Shown one piece after another: positions 1-5,636 of a DNA stretch of 5,636 nucleotides. The translations under genes and the position numbers were made by a program. The first letter of the stretch is position 1; every line of letters starts with the position of its first letter. The notes under the pieces are model-generated. The model had not been told where the DNA came from. It searched no databases and saw nothing but the letters and a program-made list of their open reading frames with translations. This DNA comes from JBFKPQ01 sp041628225 (lineage in GTDB: Bacteria > Actinomycetota > Acidimicrobiia > Spongiisociales > JAENVV01): contig JBFKPQ010000157.1 in the NCBI GenBank assembly GCA_041628225.1, positions 1-5,636 of the forward strand. Reading direction: 5' to 3'.

Positions 1-915
1 CCACATGCCCATGAGGCACGGATGGCCCGGGTTGAGGAGGTTCACGCAGGTCAGGGCGCCCAGGCATTCGGCCAGGGCCTGGACGAGTGAACCGGCGAGC
101 GAGGCGGGAGATGTCGCACCGGCTTGACCGGCCGACAGGAGGTTGATGGGGAAGCCGGTCTCGACCTGCGCGACCATGCACTCGGCGGTCTCGTAGGCGA
201 AGCGCAGAGGCGGTACGACGAAGGTGGCGTTGGCCGCCATGAATGGGCGCTTGCGGAACTCGCCTTCGCCGCCGAGGGCCACATCGAACATGGCGACGGC
301 CTCGTGGACGTGCTCGGGCCGAAAGAACGAGGTGCCCGAGGGTTTGGCGGTGCCTTTCATGCAGGCGTAAGCCGTGTTCAGGTCGAGGTCGCGGCTGGAT
401 TCCATGTCGCGGGCCACCATCGTGCGGGCGTAGATGTGGATGTGGTCGAGCGTGTCGGCGAGCCGGGCGGAGTCGTAGATGTCGACCGCTCCGGGGAACT
501 GGAACTCTCCGGTGGCGTGGTCGAGGCGCAAGACGGCGGCACCGGCTGTGGAGAAGTGCACACGATCGCCTCCGATCTCGGCACTCAGCGACTCGTCGAA
601 TCCATGCCAGACCCACTCGCGGGCGGCTCGGTCGATGATGTCGCGGACGAGACCCTTCGGAAGGTGCAGCCGATCCTCTTCGGCCATCCAACCTCCCGCC
701 TCGGTGACCACCTCGATGAATTCGGGTACCGGTCCGCCCATGCCGACTTCCTCGAGCAGTTCGAGAGCCGTGTCGAGGATCGCCTCCATCTGCGGCTCCT
801 CGAGCGGTCGGTACGCACCTCCGGACTGGCCGCGCTGGACCGGGCGATGAGATGCCGGCGGTTTGGTCATGCGGGCTGCGTGCCGAGCCTGCCGGCCCCC
901 GGATCGCCGACCCAT
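1..915 (-). CDS. MttB-family (trimethylamine methyltransferase-like, COG5598) methyltransferase, 5' portion only
   Basis: This is the N-terminal 305 codons of an MttB-superfamily protein; the reading frame leaves the window open at base 1. Known members are TIM-barrel enzymes that transfer a methyl group from trimethylamine, glycine betaine or related amines to a corrinoid protein. What I see: a basic N-terminus RRSGGRQARHAAR (residues 3-15), then GGAYRPLEEPQ, EAILDTALELLEEVG, the GQAGATSPASLAG stretch (about residues 263-275) and VNLLNPGHPCLMG near the edge, all typical of the family. I chose ATG at 915 over the internal ATG at 870 because it keeps the basic N-terminus common in this family and overlaps the upstream stop as TGATG. 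No clear Shine-Dalgarno precedes either start, which fits translational coupling to the upstream dehydrogenase. There is no in-frame amber codon in the visible part, but the pyrrolysine site of archaeal MttB (near codon 334) lies beyond the edge. The exact substrate (trimethylamine, betaine or other) is undetermined. Confidence 0.9.
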   Translation of the reverse strand, partial: MGRRSGGRQARHAARMTKPPASHRPVQRGQSGGAYRPLEEPQMEAILDTALELLEEVGMGGPVPEFIEVVTEAGGWMAEEDRLHLPKGLVRDIIDRAAREWVWHGFDESLSAEIGGDRVHFSTAGAAVLRLDHATGEFQFPGAVDIYDSARLADTLDHIHIYARTMVARDMESSRDLDLNTAYACMKGTAKPSGTSFFRPEHVHEAVAMFDVALGGEGEFRKRPFMAANATFVVPPLRFAYETAECMVAQVETGFPINLLSAGQAGATSPASLAGSLVQALAECLGALTCVNLLNPGHPCLMGMW

Positions 916-3320
916 CAGCCGCGCAGCCGTTCGGATTTCGGGTCCCACGCCGGTTCGCCGAGGACCGTCGCCGTCCGCCGATCGCCGAGGACGGTCACCT
1001 CGAACGTCGACCCCGGGGCTTCGAAGACCGGATCGACGTAGGCGAAGAACAGCGATCTGCCGACGCGGTGTCCGAAGGCGCCGCTCGTCGTGATCCCCAT
1101 GAGGCGGTTGCCGTCCCAGGTGGGTTCGTTACCGGCGCAGTCGGCGTCGGCGGCATCCAGTTCGGCATACACGCAGACCATGGTCAGATCGGCACCTCGC
1201 CGGTCGGCCACCGCGGCGCTGCCTTGAAACTCTTTCGACTCGTCCACGAAACGCTCGATGCGCGCCTCGATCGGGGTGATCTCGGTCGTCAGTTCGCTGC
1301 CCATCGCTTTGTAGGCCTTCTCGATGCGCATGACGTTCATGGCGCGCGATCCGAAGTGGACCAGGCCGTGGGGTGCGCCGGACTCCACGAGCGCGTCGTA
1401 CAACTCGATCATCCGGTCGATCGGGTGGTGGAGTTCCCAGCCGAGTTCGCCGACGTAGGAAACCCGCAGCGCCGTACACGGCACGCCCGCCACCTCGATC
1501 TCCTGGCCGGTGAGCCAACGGAAGCCATCGTTGGACAGGTCGGCGTCCGTCAGCGGTTCGAGAACCTCGCGGGCCTTTGGCCCGGTGACCGCCAGGATGG
1601 CGGTCTGGTCCGTCACGTCGGTGACAGTCACGTCTTCGCCGGTCCGGACGTGGTGGCGGAGCCAGTCCTGGTCGTGCTGTTCCATGGTGATCCCCGAGTT
1701 CAGATAGAAGCGGTCCTCCGCCAGCCGGGTGATGGTCAGCTCTGTTTCGATGCCTCCAAGGGGTGTGAGCATGTGTACGAGACGGATGCCGCCCACGCTC
1801 GGAAGGCGGTTGGCCGAGAGCCGATCGAGGTGTGCTGCGGCATCCGCCCCCTCCACGACAAGTTTCGTAAACGCGGTCAGGTCGGCGATGCCCACGTGTT
1901 CCCGGACCCCGCGGACCTCTGCGCCGACGTGGTCGAATGCGTTCGACCGCCGGAACGAATACTCCTCCGGCGGCCCGAAGTATTGCGGTCGCTCCCAGCC
2001 ATAGATCTCCTGCCACTGAGCTCCCATCGCGTCGAAGCGGTCGTAGAGCGGGGTGACCTTGGCCTTGCGGGCGACCGGACGGTATTCGCCCGGCATCCTG
2101 GTCTGGTACATCTCGTGGTACTCGTCGATGACCTTCTCGGCTACGTAGTCCTGCGTGGCGTACGGCCCGAAACGGCGCGGGTCCATCGACGCCACATTGA
2201 TCTCGGTTTGGCCGTGCACCATCCACTGGGCCAGGTATTTGCCGGCGCCGGGACCCTGGGTGACCCCGATCGACGCGCCGACCGCCATCCAGTAGTTGCG
2301 GAGTCCGGGTGCCGGCCCCATGAGGTAGCCGGAATCAGGGGTGTGCGTGATCGGTCCCGACACGACCTGCTTGATCCCCACGTCGGCGAAACTCGGCAGC
2401 CGCTGTGCGGCCAGTCCGAGCCACGGCATGAGCCGGTCGAGCTCGGGGGGCGTGAGGTGGAAGGTGAGATCCCAGTCGATGCCGTCCATGCCGTACACCT
2501 GGGAATCCTGTCGTTCGTACGGGCCGATGATGAGGCCGTCGTGTTCCTGGCGGTAGTAACAACTCGAGCGAGGATCGCGTGTCACCGGTAGCTCGTGACC
2601 CACGTGCGCGAGCGCGGGAACGGATTCGGTGACGAGGTACTGGTGGATGACGTTCACGATGGGTACGTCGAGTCCCACCATGGCGCCGAGCTGGGGGCCG
2701 TAGGAGCCCGCGGCATTCACCACGTGTTCGGCGGTGATGGTGCCCTGCTCGGTGAGGACTTCCCACCGGCCGTCGGCGAGCTGCCGCATGTCGGTGACGC
2801 GGTTGTGCCGGACGATCTGAGCGCCGAGCCGGCGCGCACCGGCCGCCATGGCATTGACGGCTGCCGAGGGGTCGGTCCACCCGTCGTGCGGGGTGTGGAA
2901 ACCGAGTCGCACGTCCGAGAGATCCTCGATGAGCGGGTTGAGGCGCTGGATCTCGTCATGGCCGATGAGGTGGGCCTCGACACCGTTGAGATCCATGACG
3001 TTCTTCACGTTGTGGAACCAATCCGCCTGGTCGTCCGTCACGGCCAGCCGCACCGCACCGCACCCGTGCCAGCCCGGGTTGAGGCCGGTTTCGGCCTCGA
3101 GCCTCTTGTAGAGCTGTACGGTCTCGTTGTGGACCTTGGCGACGTTGAGATCGCCGATGAAGTGGGGGATCAGGCCGGCGGCGTGCCACGTTGATCCTGA
3201 TGAGAGTTCATCTTTTTCGACGAGGACGCTGTCGGTCCAACCTTCGTGGGCCAGGTAGTACAGGAGGCCGACTCCCATGGCTCCGCCGCCGACGATCACG
3301 CACCGGGCTTCTTCACGCAT
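915..3320 (-). CDS. FAD-dependent dimethylglycine/sarcosine dehydrogenase-like protein with C-terminal GcvT (folate) domain
   Basis: This 801-residue two-part enzyme is close to the length of bacterial dimethylglycine oxidase and mitochondrial DMGDH. Family members oxidise an N-methyl group of dimethylglycine or sarcosine using covalent FAD and channel the one-carbon unit to tetrahydrofolate. What I see: a Rossmann FAD motif VIVGGGAMG (residues 8-16); STWHAAGL, where His46 matches the flavin-linked histidine of the family; HQYLVTE (226-232) and YYRQEHDGLIIGPYE (255-269) of the oxidase active-site region; a central linker domain to about 425; then a GcvT-like fold with LSANRLPSVG (501-510), RVSYVGELGWEL (619-630), and a C-terminal barrel with TTSGAFGHRVGRSL (744-757). 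Glu527 sits where GcvT has its catalytic Asp; human DMGDH, as I recall it, also has Glu there. The start ATG at 3320 is supported by a strong purine-rich ribosome site. It probably heads a unit with the MttB-like gene. Sarcosine or another N-methyl amine remains possible as substrate. Confidence 0.92.
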   Translation of the reverse strand: MREEARCVIVGGGAMGVGLLYYLAHEGWTDSVLVEKDELSSGSTWHAAGLIPHFIGDLNVAKVHNETVQLYKRLEAETGLNPGWHGCGAVRLAVTDDQADWFHNVKNVMDLNGVEAHLIGHDEIQRLNPLIEDLSDVRLGFHTPHDGWTDPSAAVNAMAAGARRLGAQIVRHNRVTDMRQLADGRWEVLTEQGTITAEHVVNAAGSYGPQLGAMVGLDVPIVNVIHQYLVTESVPALAHVGHELPVTRDPRSSCYYRQEHDGLIIGPYERQDSQVYGMDGIDWDLTFHLTPPELDRLMPWLGLAAQRLPSFADVGIKQVVSGPITHTPDSGYLMGPAPGLRNYWMAVGASIGVTQGPGAGKYLAQWMVHGQTEINVASMDPRRFGPYATQDYVAEKVIDEYHEMYQTRMPGEYRPVARKAKVTPLYDRFDAMGAQWQEIYGWERPQYFGPPEEYSFRRSNAFDHVGAEVRGVREHVGIADLTAFTKLVVEGADAAAHLDRLSANRLPSVGGIRLVHMLTPLGGIETELTITRLAEDRFYLNSGITMEQHDQDWLRHHVRTGEDVTVTDVTDQTAILAVTGPKAREVLEPLTDADLSNDGFRWLTGQEIEVAGVPCTALRVSYVGELGWELHHPIDRMIELYDALVESGAPHGLVHFGSRAMNVMRIEKAYKAMGSELTTEITPIEARIERFVDESKEFQGSAAVADRRGADLTMVCVYAELDAADADCAGNEPTWDGNRLMGITTSGAFGHRVGRSLFFAYVDPVFEAPGSTFEVTVLGDRRTATVLGEPAWDPKSERLRG

Positions 3321-3323
3321 GGT

Positions 3324-3333
3324 CCCTCCCCTC
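3324..3333 (-). promoter_or_regulatory. Ribosome binding site of the dehydrogenase gene
   Basis: On the minus strand this reads GAGGGGAGGG, followed by ACC and the ATG at 3320. The run gives two overlapping Shine-Dalgarno registers, at about 4 and 7 nt from the start codon. It directly abuts the right arm of the inverted repeat at 3333-3351, so any RNA hairpin there would press against ribosome access. Confidence 0.75.
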
Positions 3334-3351
3334 GTTCCATCCAGTGGAACG
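3333..3351. promoter_or_regulatory. 19-bp perfect inverted repeat, candidate operator or 5'-UTR hairpin
   Basis: The sequence is CGTTCCA-TCCAG-TGGAACG: 7-bp perfect arms around a 5-nt centre, ending immediately before the dehydrogenase ribosome site and centred about 22 bp upstream of its ATG. A shorter nested palindrome, TCCA-G-TGGA, lies at 3340-3348. The size and symmetry fit a site for a dimeric repressor; the same sequence in RNA would fold into a small hairpin next to the ribosome site. No regulator gene is visible in the window, so the binding protein is unknown. The repeat is seen directly; its role is inferred. Confidence 0.55.
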
Positions 3352-3352
3352 T

Positions 3353-3364
3353 CCTACTGGTAGG
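3353..3364. repeat. Short palindrome CCTAC-TG-GTAGG beside the larger inverted repeat
   Basis: A 12-bp palindrome with 5-bp arms and a 2-bp centre starts one base beyond the 19-bp inverted repeat. Together they make two adjacent dyads between the weak -10-like element (3368-3373) and the ribosome site. It could be a second operator half or part of a composite site. It is short enough that chance is a real alternative. Confidence 0.3.
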
Positions 3365-3367
3365 GAT

Positions 3368-3373
3368 AGTGTA
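3368..3373 (-). promoter_or_regulatory. Weak candidate -10 element for the dehydrogenase-methyltransferase unit
   Basis: The minus strand reads TACACT inside CTACACTATCC, matching four of six bases of the TATAAT consensus. A transcript from it would start near 3360 and carry a leader of about 40 nt containing the inverted repeat. I find no convincing -35 hexamer at 16-18 bp upstream, where the sequence is the GC-rich hairpin. The call rests mainly on location and relative AT-richness. Confidence 0.3.
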
Positions 3374-3378
3374 GGTCG

Positions 3379-3397
3379 GCGCGCCTGTCCGGCGCGC
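3379..3397 (-). terminator. GC-rich stem-loop after the kinase gene, possible terminator
   Basis: GCGCGCC-TGTCC-GGCGCGC forms a perfect 7-bp all-GC stem with a 5-nt loop. It begins 38 bp after the kinase stop codon. No T-tract follows on the minus strand, so it is not a classical intrinsic terminator; high-GC actinobacteria often have such tail-less hairpins at gene ends. Its position between the kinase and the next gene's presumed promoter supports a boundary role. Confidence 0.4.
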
Positions 3398-3435
3398 TCA
3401 GGACTCTCGATCGAAGCGACTTCGTGCCGAAGAGG

Positions 3436-4449
3436 TCAACCGGCTGCCACGCCGAGGACCGGCTGGGCGACCGGAGTTCGCTCGGCGAGGGGCAACGTCA
3501 GCTCGAAAACACTGCGCCCGCCCTCGTATCGGTACGTCAGGTCGCCGTCCATGGCCCTGGCGAGCGTGCGCGAGACGTGCAGGCCGATGCCCACGGAACC
3601 GGCGACCTTGTGGTCGGTCGATGCCTGCTGGTAGGGCTCGAAGATGGCGTCGCTTTCGGATTCCGGAACACCGGAACCGTTGTCGGACACCGCCACCGAC
3701 ACTGTGGATCCGACCTGGGTCACCTCGACGGCGATCTCGTCGCCACCGTAGCGAACGGCGTTCGAGATGAGGTTGCGAATGATCTGTCGCACCCGCCCTG
3801 GGTCGGCCCACGCTTTGGCCTGGTCGGCGGTGACCGAAATCGAGTTCCGGATGTGCTCGTCGCACGCACACGCTTGAACGACCAGGTCGACCTGCGAGCC
3901 GAGATCCGTCGCTTCGGGAACGACCGTCAACGTGTGGTTCTCGGCTCGTGCCGCCACCAGCATGTCTTCGATGATGTTGGAGATCTCGATGCTCTGATCG
4001 GCCATCAACGCGGCCAGCTCGCCGACCTCTTCGATCGTGAACCGCCCGGCGCCGTCGCGGAGCTCTTGTGCGAGGCCGAGGACCAGCGTGAGTGGTGTGC
4101 GCACCTCATGGCTGACCATGGCCACGAATCGATCTTTCGAGTCCATCAGCTGTTCGAGTTGTGTGTTTGCCTCGACGAGTTCGGCGGTTCGTTCCTTGAC
4201 CTGCCGGTCGGTCATCTGGAGAGCGCCATCGACCTGCACATGCAGCATGCCCGCCAGCGCAGCTGCGCCACCGAGAATGATCGGTGCGAGGTCGACGATC
4301 CACAACACTGGTTGCTCGGAGTGGGCGAAGCGGATGGCGGCTGGGTCGAAACTCCCGGCTGCGATCAGCACGGCCGCGATCGGGAAGGTGAATCCGAAGA
4401 CGATTCCGCTGAGCACCCAACGGACCATGAGAGTGAATCGACGCGACAT
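3436..4449 (-). CDS. Membrane-bound sensor histidine kinase, orphan in this window
   Basis: This 337-residue kinase probably autophosphorylates on His114 and passes phosphate to an unseen response regulator. What I see: two hydrophobic helices at about residues 9-32 and 49-70, joined by only about 16 residues, so there is no real extracytoplasmic sensor domain; a polar, coiled-coil-like linker (about 76-108); an H-box SHEVRTPL (113-120, HisKA type); an N-box NLISNAVRYG (226-235); G1 DNGSGVP (256-262); an F-box IFEPYQQ (269-275); and G2 GSVGIGL (284-290). All ATPase boxes look intact. There is no HAMP or PAS domain. The ATG at 4449 is preceded by AGGA six bases upstream (4456-4459). No response regulator lies beside it: the upstream neighbour is the SirB1-like gene and the downstream neighbour is the dehydrogenase. 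The short loop suggests it senses membrane state, an intracellular cue or a partner membrane protein, but the signal is unknown. Confidence 0.93.
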   Translation of the reverse strand: MSRRFTLMVRWVLSGIVFGFTFPIAAVLIAAGSFDPAAIRFAHSEQPVLWIVDLAPIILGGAAALAGMLHVQVDGALQMTDRQVKERTAELVEANTQLEQLMDSKDRFVAMVSHEVRTPLTLVLGLAQELRDGAGRFTIEEVGELAALMADQSIEISNIIEDMLVAARAENHTLTVVPEATDLGSQVDLVVQACACDEHIRNSISVTADQAKAWADPGRVRQIIRNLISNAVRYGGDEIAVEVTQVGSTVSVAVSDNGSGVPESESDAIFEPYQQASTDHKVAGSVGIGLHVSRTLARAMDGDLTYRYEGGRSVFELTLPLAERTPVAQPVLGVAAG

Positions 4450-4516
4450 GGTACGTCCTGTATCGACATGTGATGACTACAACTTGACACACAAATTATG
4501 ACTAGTTAGTTCGTGG
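4450..4516 (-). promoter_or_regulatory. AT-rich gap upstream of the kinase, presumed promoter region
   Basis: This 67-bp interval between the SirB1-like stop and the kinase ATG is clearly richer in A and T than the surrounding coding DNA, most of all at 4480-4510. It includes the kinase ribosome site (AGGA on the minus strand, 4456-4459). I could not find a -35/-10 pair with acceptable match and spacing, so the exact promoter is not called. No terminator-like hairpin follows the SirB1-like gene, so read-through from upstream is possible. Confidence 0.35.
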
Positions 4517-5132
4517 TCATTGGTCCGCAGCCAGAGCCTCCCGACATTCCGTGATCCACGCACCACCGCCGATCCTGGCCGGGTCGATGGCCGCCAGATT
4601 GCGGAGCATCCGGCCGATGAGCGCAGGGGTGCCGACCGGCTCCAACCACCGGAGGTCGGCCCGCGGTGGACCGCCGAGCGAAGCCGACACCAGTGAGGCG
4701 GCCTCGTCGAAGCCGATCGCCTCTCCGTAGTGGAATGGGTCGACGAGCTGACCACCCGCGTCGACGCAGAAGTGCCCGGGAAGCGCCACTGCCAGCACCT
4801 CGATGCCGGCACGTCGCCCCACCTCCATCCACACGACCGAAAGGGAGATCGGAATGCACCCGCCGGGTTTCGAGCACACGGTTGAGCATCGAGGTGTCGC
4901 GGTCGTAGTAGTCGTCGAAGTTGCCTCCGAACCCGTGTGCGATCGAGATGACCCTTCGCAAGGCCAGATGGGTGCCGCCATCGACCGCTCCGGCCAGCTT
5001 GTCCAGGATCGCCATACAGGACGGTATGTCGATCTCCGGATAGGCGAATCGGGCGATCTCGAGTGCTGCGAGGCCCGGTTCGTCGGCACGGGCCAGGTCG
5101 GCGACGCGCTCGGGACGTGCTGCATGCATCAT
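4517..5132 (-). pseudogene. SirB1/transglutaminase-like protein gene with a frameshift near 4859-4868
   Basis: The family signature is split over two minus-strand frames. From ATG 5132 one frame encodes residues 1-91, including LEIARFAYPEIDI, GNFDDYYDRDTSMLNRVLETR. The continuation, CIPISLSVVWMEVGRRAG, VALPGHF, LVDPFHYGEAI and RMLRNLAAI, is in the other frame, ending at the TGA at 4517. SirB1-type proteins have these blocks in one chain (compare LNEVLERRTGIPISLS). Dropping one base of the CCC run at 4859-4861 (or one base in the nearby GGG at 4865-4867) rejoins them into 204 residues with PGHF at 118-121 and DPF at 131-133. As written, the first frame instead runs to TAA at 4506, giving 208 residues with an unrelated Arg-rich tail. 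Even repaired, it lacks the longer TPR-like C-terminus common in SirB1 proteins. The family function is poorly defined. The start has no clear Shine-Dalgarno; ATG 5129 is an alternative. A sequencing or assembly error is as likely as a true mutation. Confidence 0.8.
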
Positions 5133-5148
5133 GGGGTGACGTTAGATC

Positions 5149-5636
5149 TCAGTCCGCTAGACGACAGGCGATCGCGCCGACGAGACCGGTGTCGACGTGG
5201 ACCATCAACGCCACCTCGGCGCTCGTCCCGGCGGCGTACTCGACGACCTCGTCGAAGCCGGCGTCGGAATCAGGAGGCAAGCAATCGTCTAACACGGAGA
5301 ACCCGGCGGCCGGTCGGAACCTGATGCCGCCCCACTCCGCGCCCGATCCCCACATCCCGGACGACCAAACCTCGGCTCGTACGCCATCGGTCTCGGCCGT
5401 CCACACCCAGGCGGCCGCATCGGCCGATTCGGTGATCACCAGAGCGAAGCAGGGCACCTGGCCCAGTGAGCACGATCCCCGAGGACCGCCGCTCTGTAGG
5501 CGGAGGACGCCGTGACCGGCCACCGCCAAGTGCTCGTCGCCGACCGACTCCGCTTCGCCCCAGATGAAACGTACATCCGGCAGTGGACTGCCGCCCTGGA
5601 TCGATTCCGCCGGCAGGTAGGCCTCACCGCGCAACC
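5149..5636 (-). CDS. Unrecognised protein, C-terminal 161 residues visible
   Basis: An open frame enters at the window edge and ends with TGA at 5149, 16 bp before the SirB1-like start. I do not recognise a family. The visible part is acidic, soluble-looking and without membrane segments. It has six tryptophans, clustered in AAWVWTAE and VWSSGMWGSGAEWGG, plus VPCFALVITE, FDEVVEYAAGTSAEVALMVHVDTGLVGAIACRL at the end, in pieces that suggest alternating beta strands. Third codon positions are strongly G/C, as expected for a real gene here. A TTG at 5634 could serve as a start but sits at the very edge; continuation upstream is equally possible. The close spacing suggests co-transcription with the SirB1-like gene. 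Function unknown. Confidence 0.6.
   Translation of the reverse strand, partial: LRGEAYLPAESIQGGSPLPDVRFIWGEAESVGDEHLAVAGHGVLRLQSGGPRGSCSLGQVPCFALVITESADAAAWVWTAETDGVRAEVWSSGMWGSGAEWGGIRFRPAAGFSVLDDCLPPDSDAGFDEVVEYAAGTSAEVALMVHVDTGLVGAIACRLAD

Noticed and set aside
124..1041. Plus-strand open frame of 305 codons opposite the MttB-like gene
   Set aside because: The minus-strand frame carries the MttB-family sequence without interruption from 915 to 1, so this is a shadow frame.
852..2591. Long plus-strand open frame of 579 codons opposite the dehydrogenase gene
   Set aside because: It is antisense to a gene with clear family motifs over its full length. Long stop-free antisense frames are expected from strong G/C third-position bias, and its translation shows no recognisable domain.
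4444..4470. Direct repeat CGACATG twice, 20 bp apart, at the kinase start
   Set aside because: One copy includes the start codon and second codon of the kinase. At 7 bp this is easily coincidental and has no further extension.
3424..4473. Plus-strand open frame of 349 codons opposite the histidine kinase
   Set aside because: It mirrors the kinase gene, whose H, N, G1, F and G2 boxes are all intact on the minus strand. The antisense product is His/Asp/Arg-rich with no family features.
4484..4512. TTGACA on the plus strand as an antisense promoter
   Set aside because: The -35 match is perfect, but at 16-18 bp spacing the downstream hexamer is poor (such as TAGTTC), and no plus-strand gene follows.
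4477..4812. Minus-strand 111-codon frame overlapping the SirB1-like 3' half
   Set aside because: It is Ser/Arg-rich, out of frame with the conserved SirB1 blocks, and has no recognisable features.
4506..5132. A 208-residue protein read straight through from ATG 5132 to TAA 4506 as a normal gene
   Set aside because: After residue 91 it turns into an Arg/Gly-rich tail typical of an out-of-frame reading, while the SirB1 signature continues in the adjacent frame.

Overview
The window reads as high-GC, densely coding chromosomal DNA with strongly GC-biased third codon positions. This fits a free-living actinobacterium, and Acidimicrobiia-type lineages are a reasonable guess, but nothing here fixes the taxon. 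All five genes I can support lie on the minus strand, so transcription runs from position 5636 towards position 1. I see no RNA genes, mobile elements, CRISPR arrays or phage genes.

In order of transcription: (1) the 3' part of an unrecognised Trp-containing protein (5149-5636, cut by the window edge). (2) After 16 bp, a SirB1/transglutaminase-like gene (4517-5132). Its conserved sequence switches reading frame near 4859-4868, so as read it is frameshifted. (3) After a 67-bp AT-rich gap, a small two-helix membrane sensor histidine kinase with no response regulator in the window (3436-4449). (4) After a 115-bp gap holding a GC-rich hairpin, a weak -10-like element and a clear inverted repeat, an 801-residue flavoprotein of the dimethylglycine/sarcosine dehydrogenase family, with an N-terminal FAD oxidase part and a C-terminal GcvT-like folate part (915-3320). 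(5) Overlapping its stop codon in a TGATG junction, the first 305 codons of an MttB (COG5598, trimethylamine methyltransferase) family protein (1-915, cut by the window edge).

Genes 4 and 5 form the functional core. MttB-superfamily enzymes take a methyl group from a quaternary or tertiary amine, such as trimethylamine or glycine betaine, and pass it to a corrinoid protein. DMGDH-family enzymes oxidise an N-methyl group of dimethylglycine or sarcosine and usually deliver the one-carbon unit to tetrahydrofolate. Their translational coupling suggests stepwise N-demethylation of an osmolyte-type methylamine, for example glycine betaine to dimethylglycine to sarcosine. The substrate is inferred, not shown. 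The pair probably starts a new transcription unit at the 3321-3435 gap, where a 19-bp inverted repeat next to the ribosome binding site is a candidate operator or 5'-UTR hairpin. I see nothing that ties the upstream kinase or SirB1-like gene to this pathway beyond position and strand.
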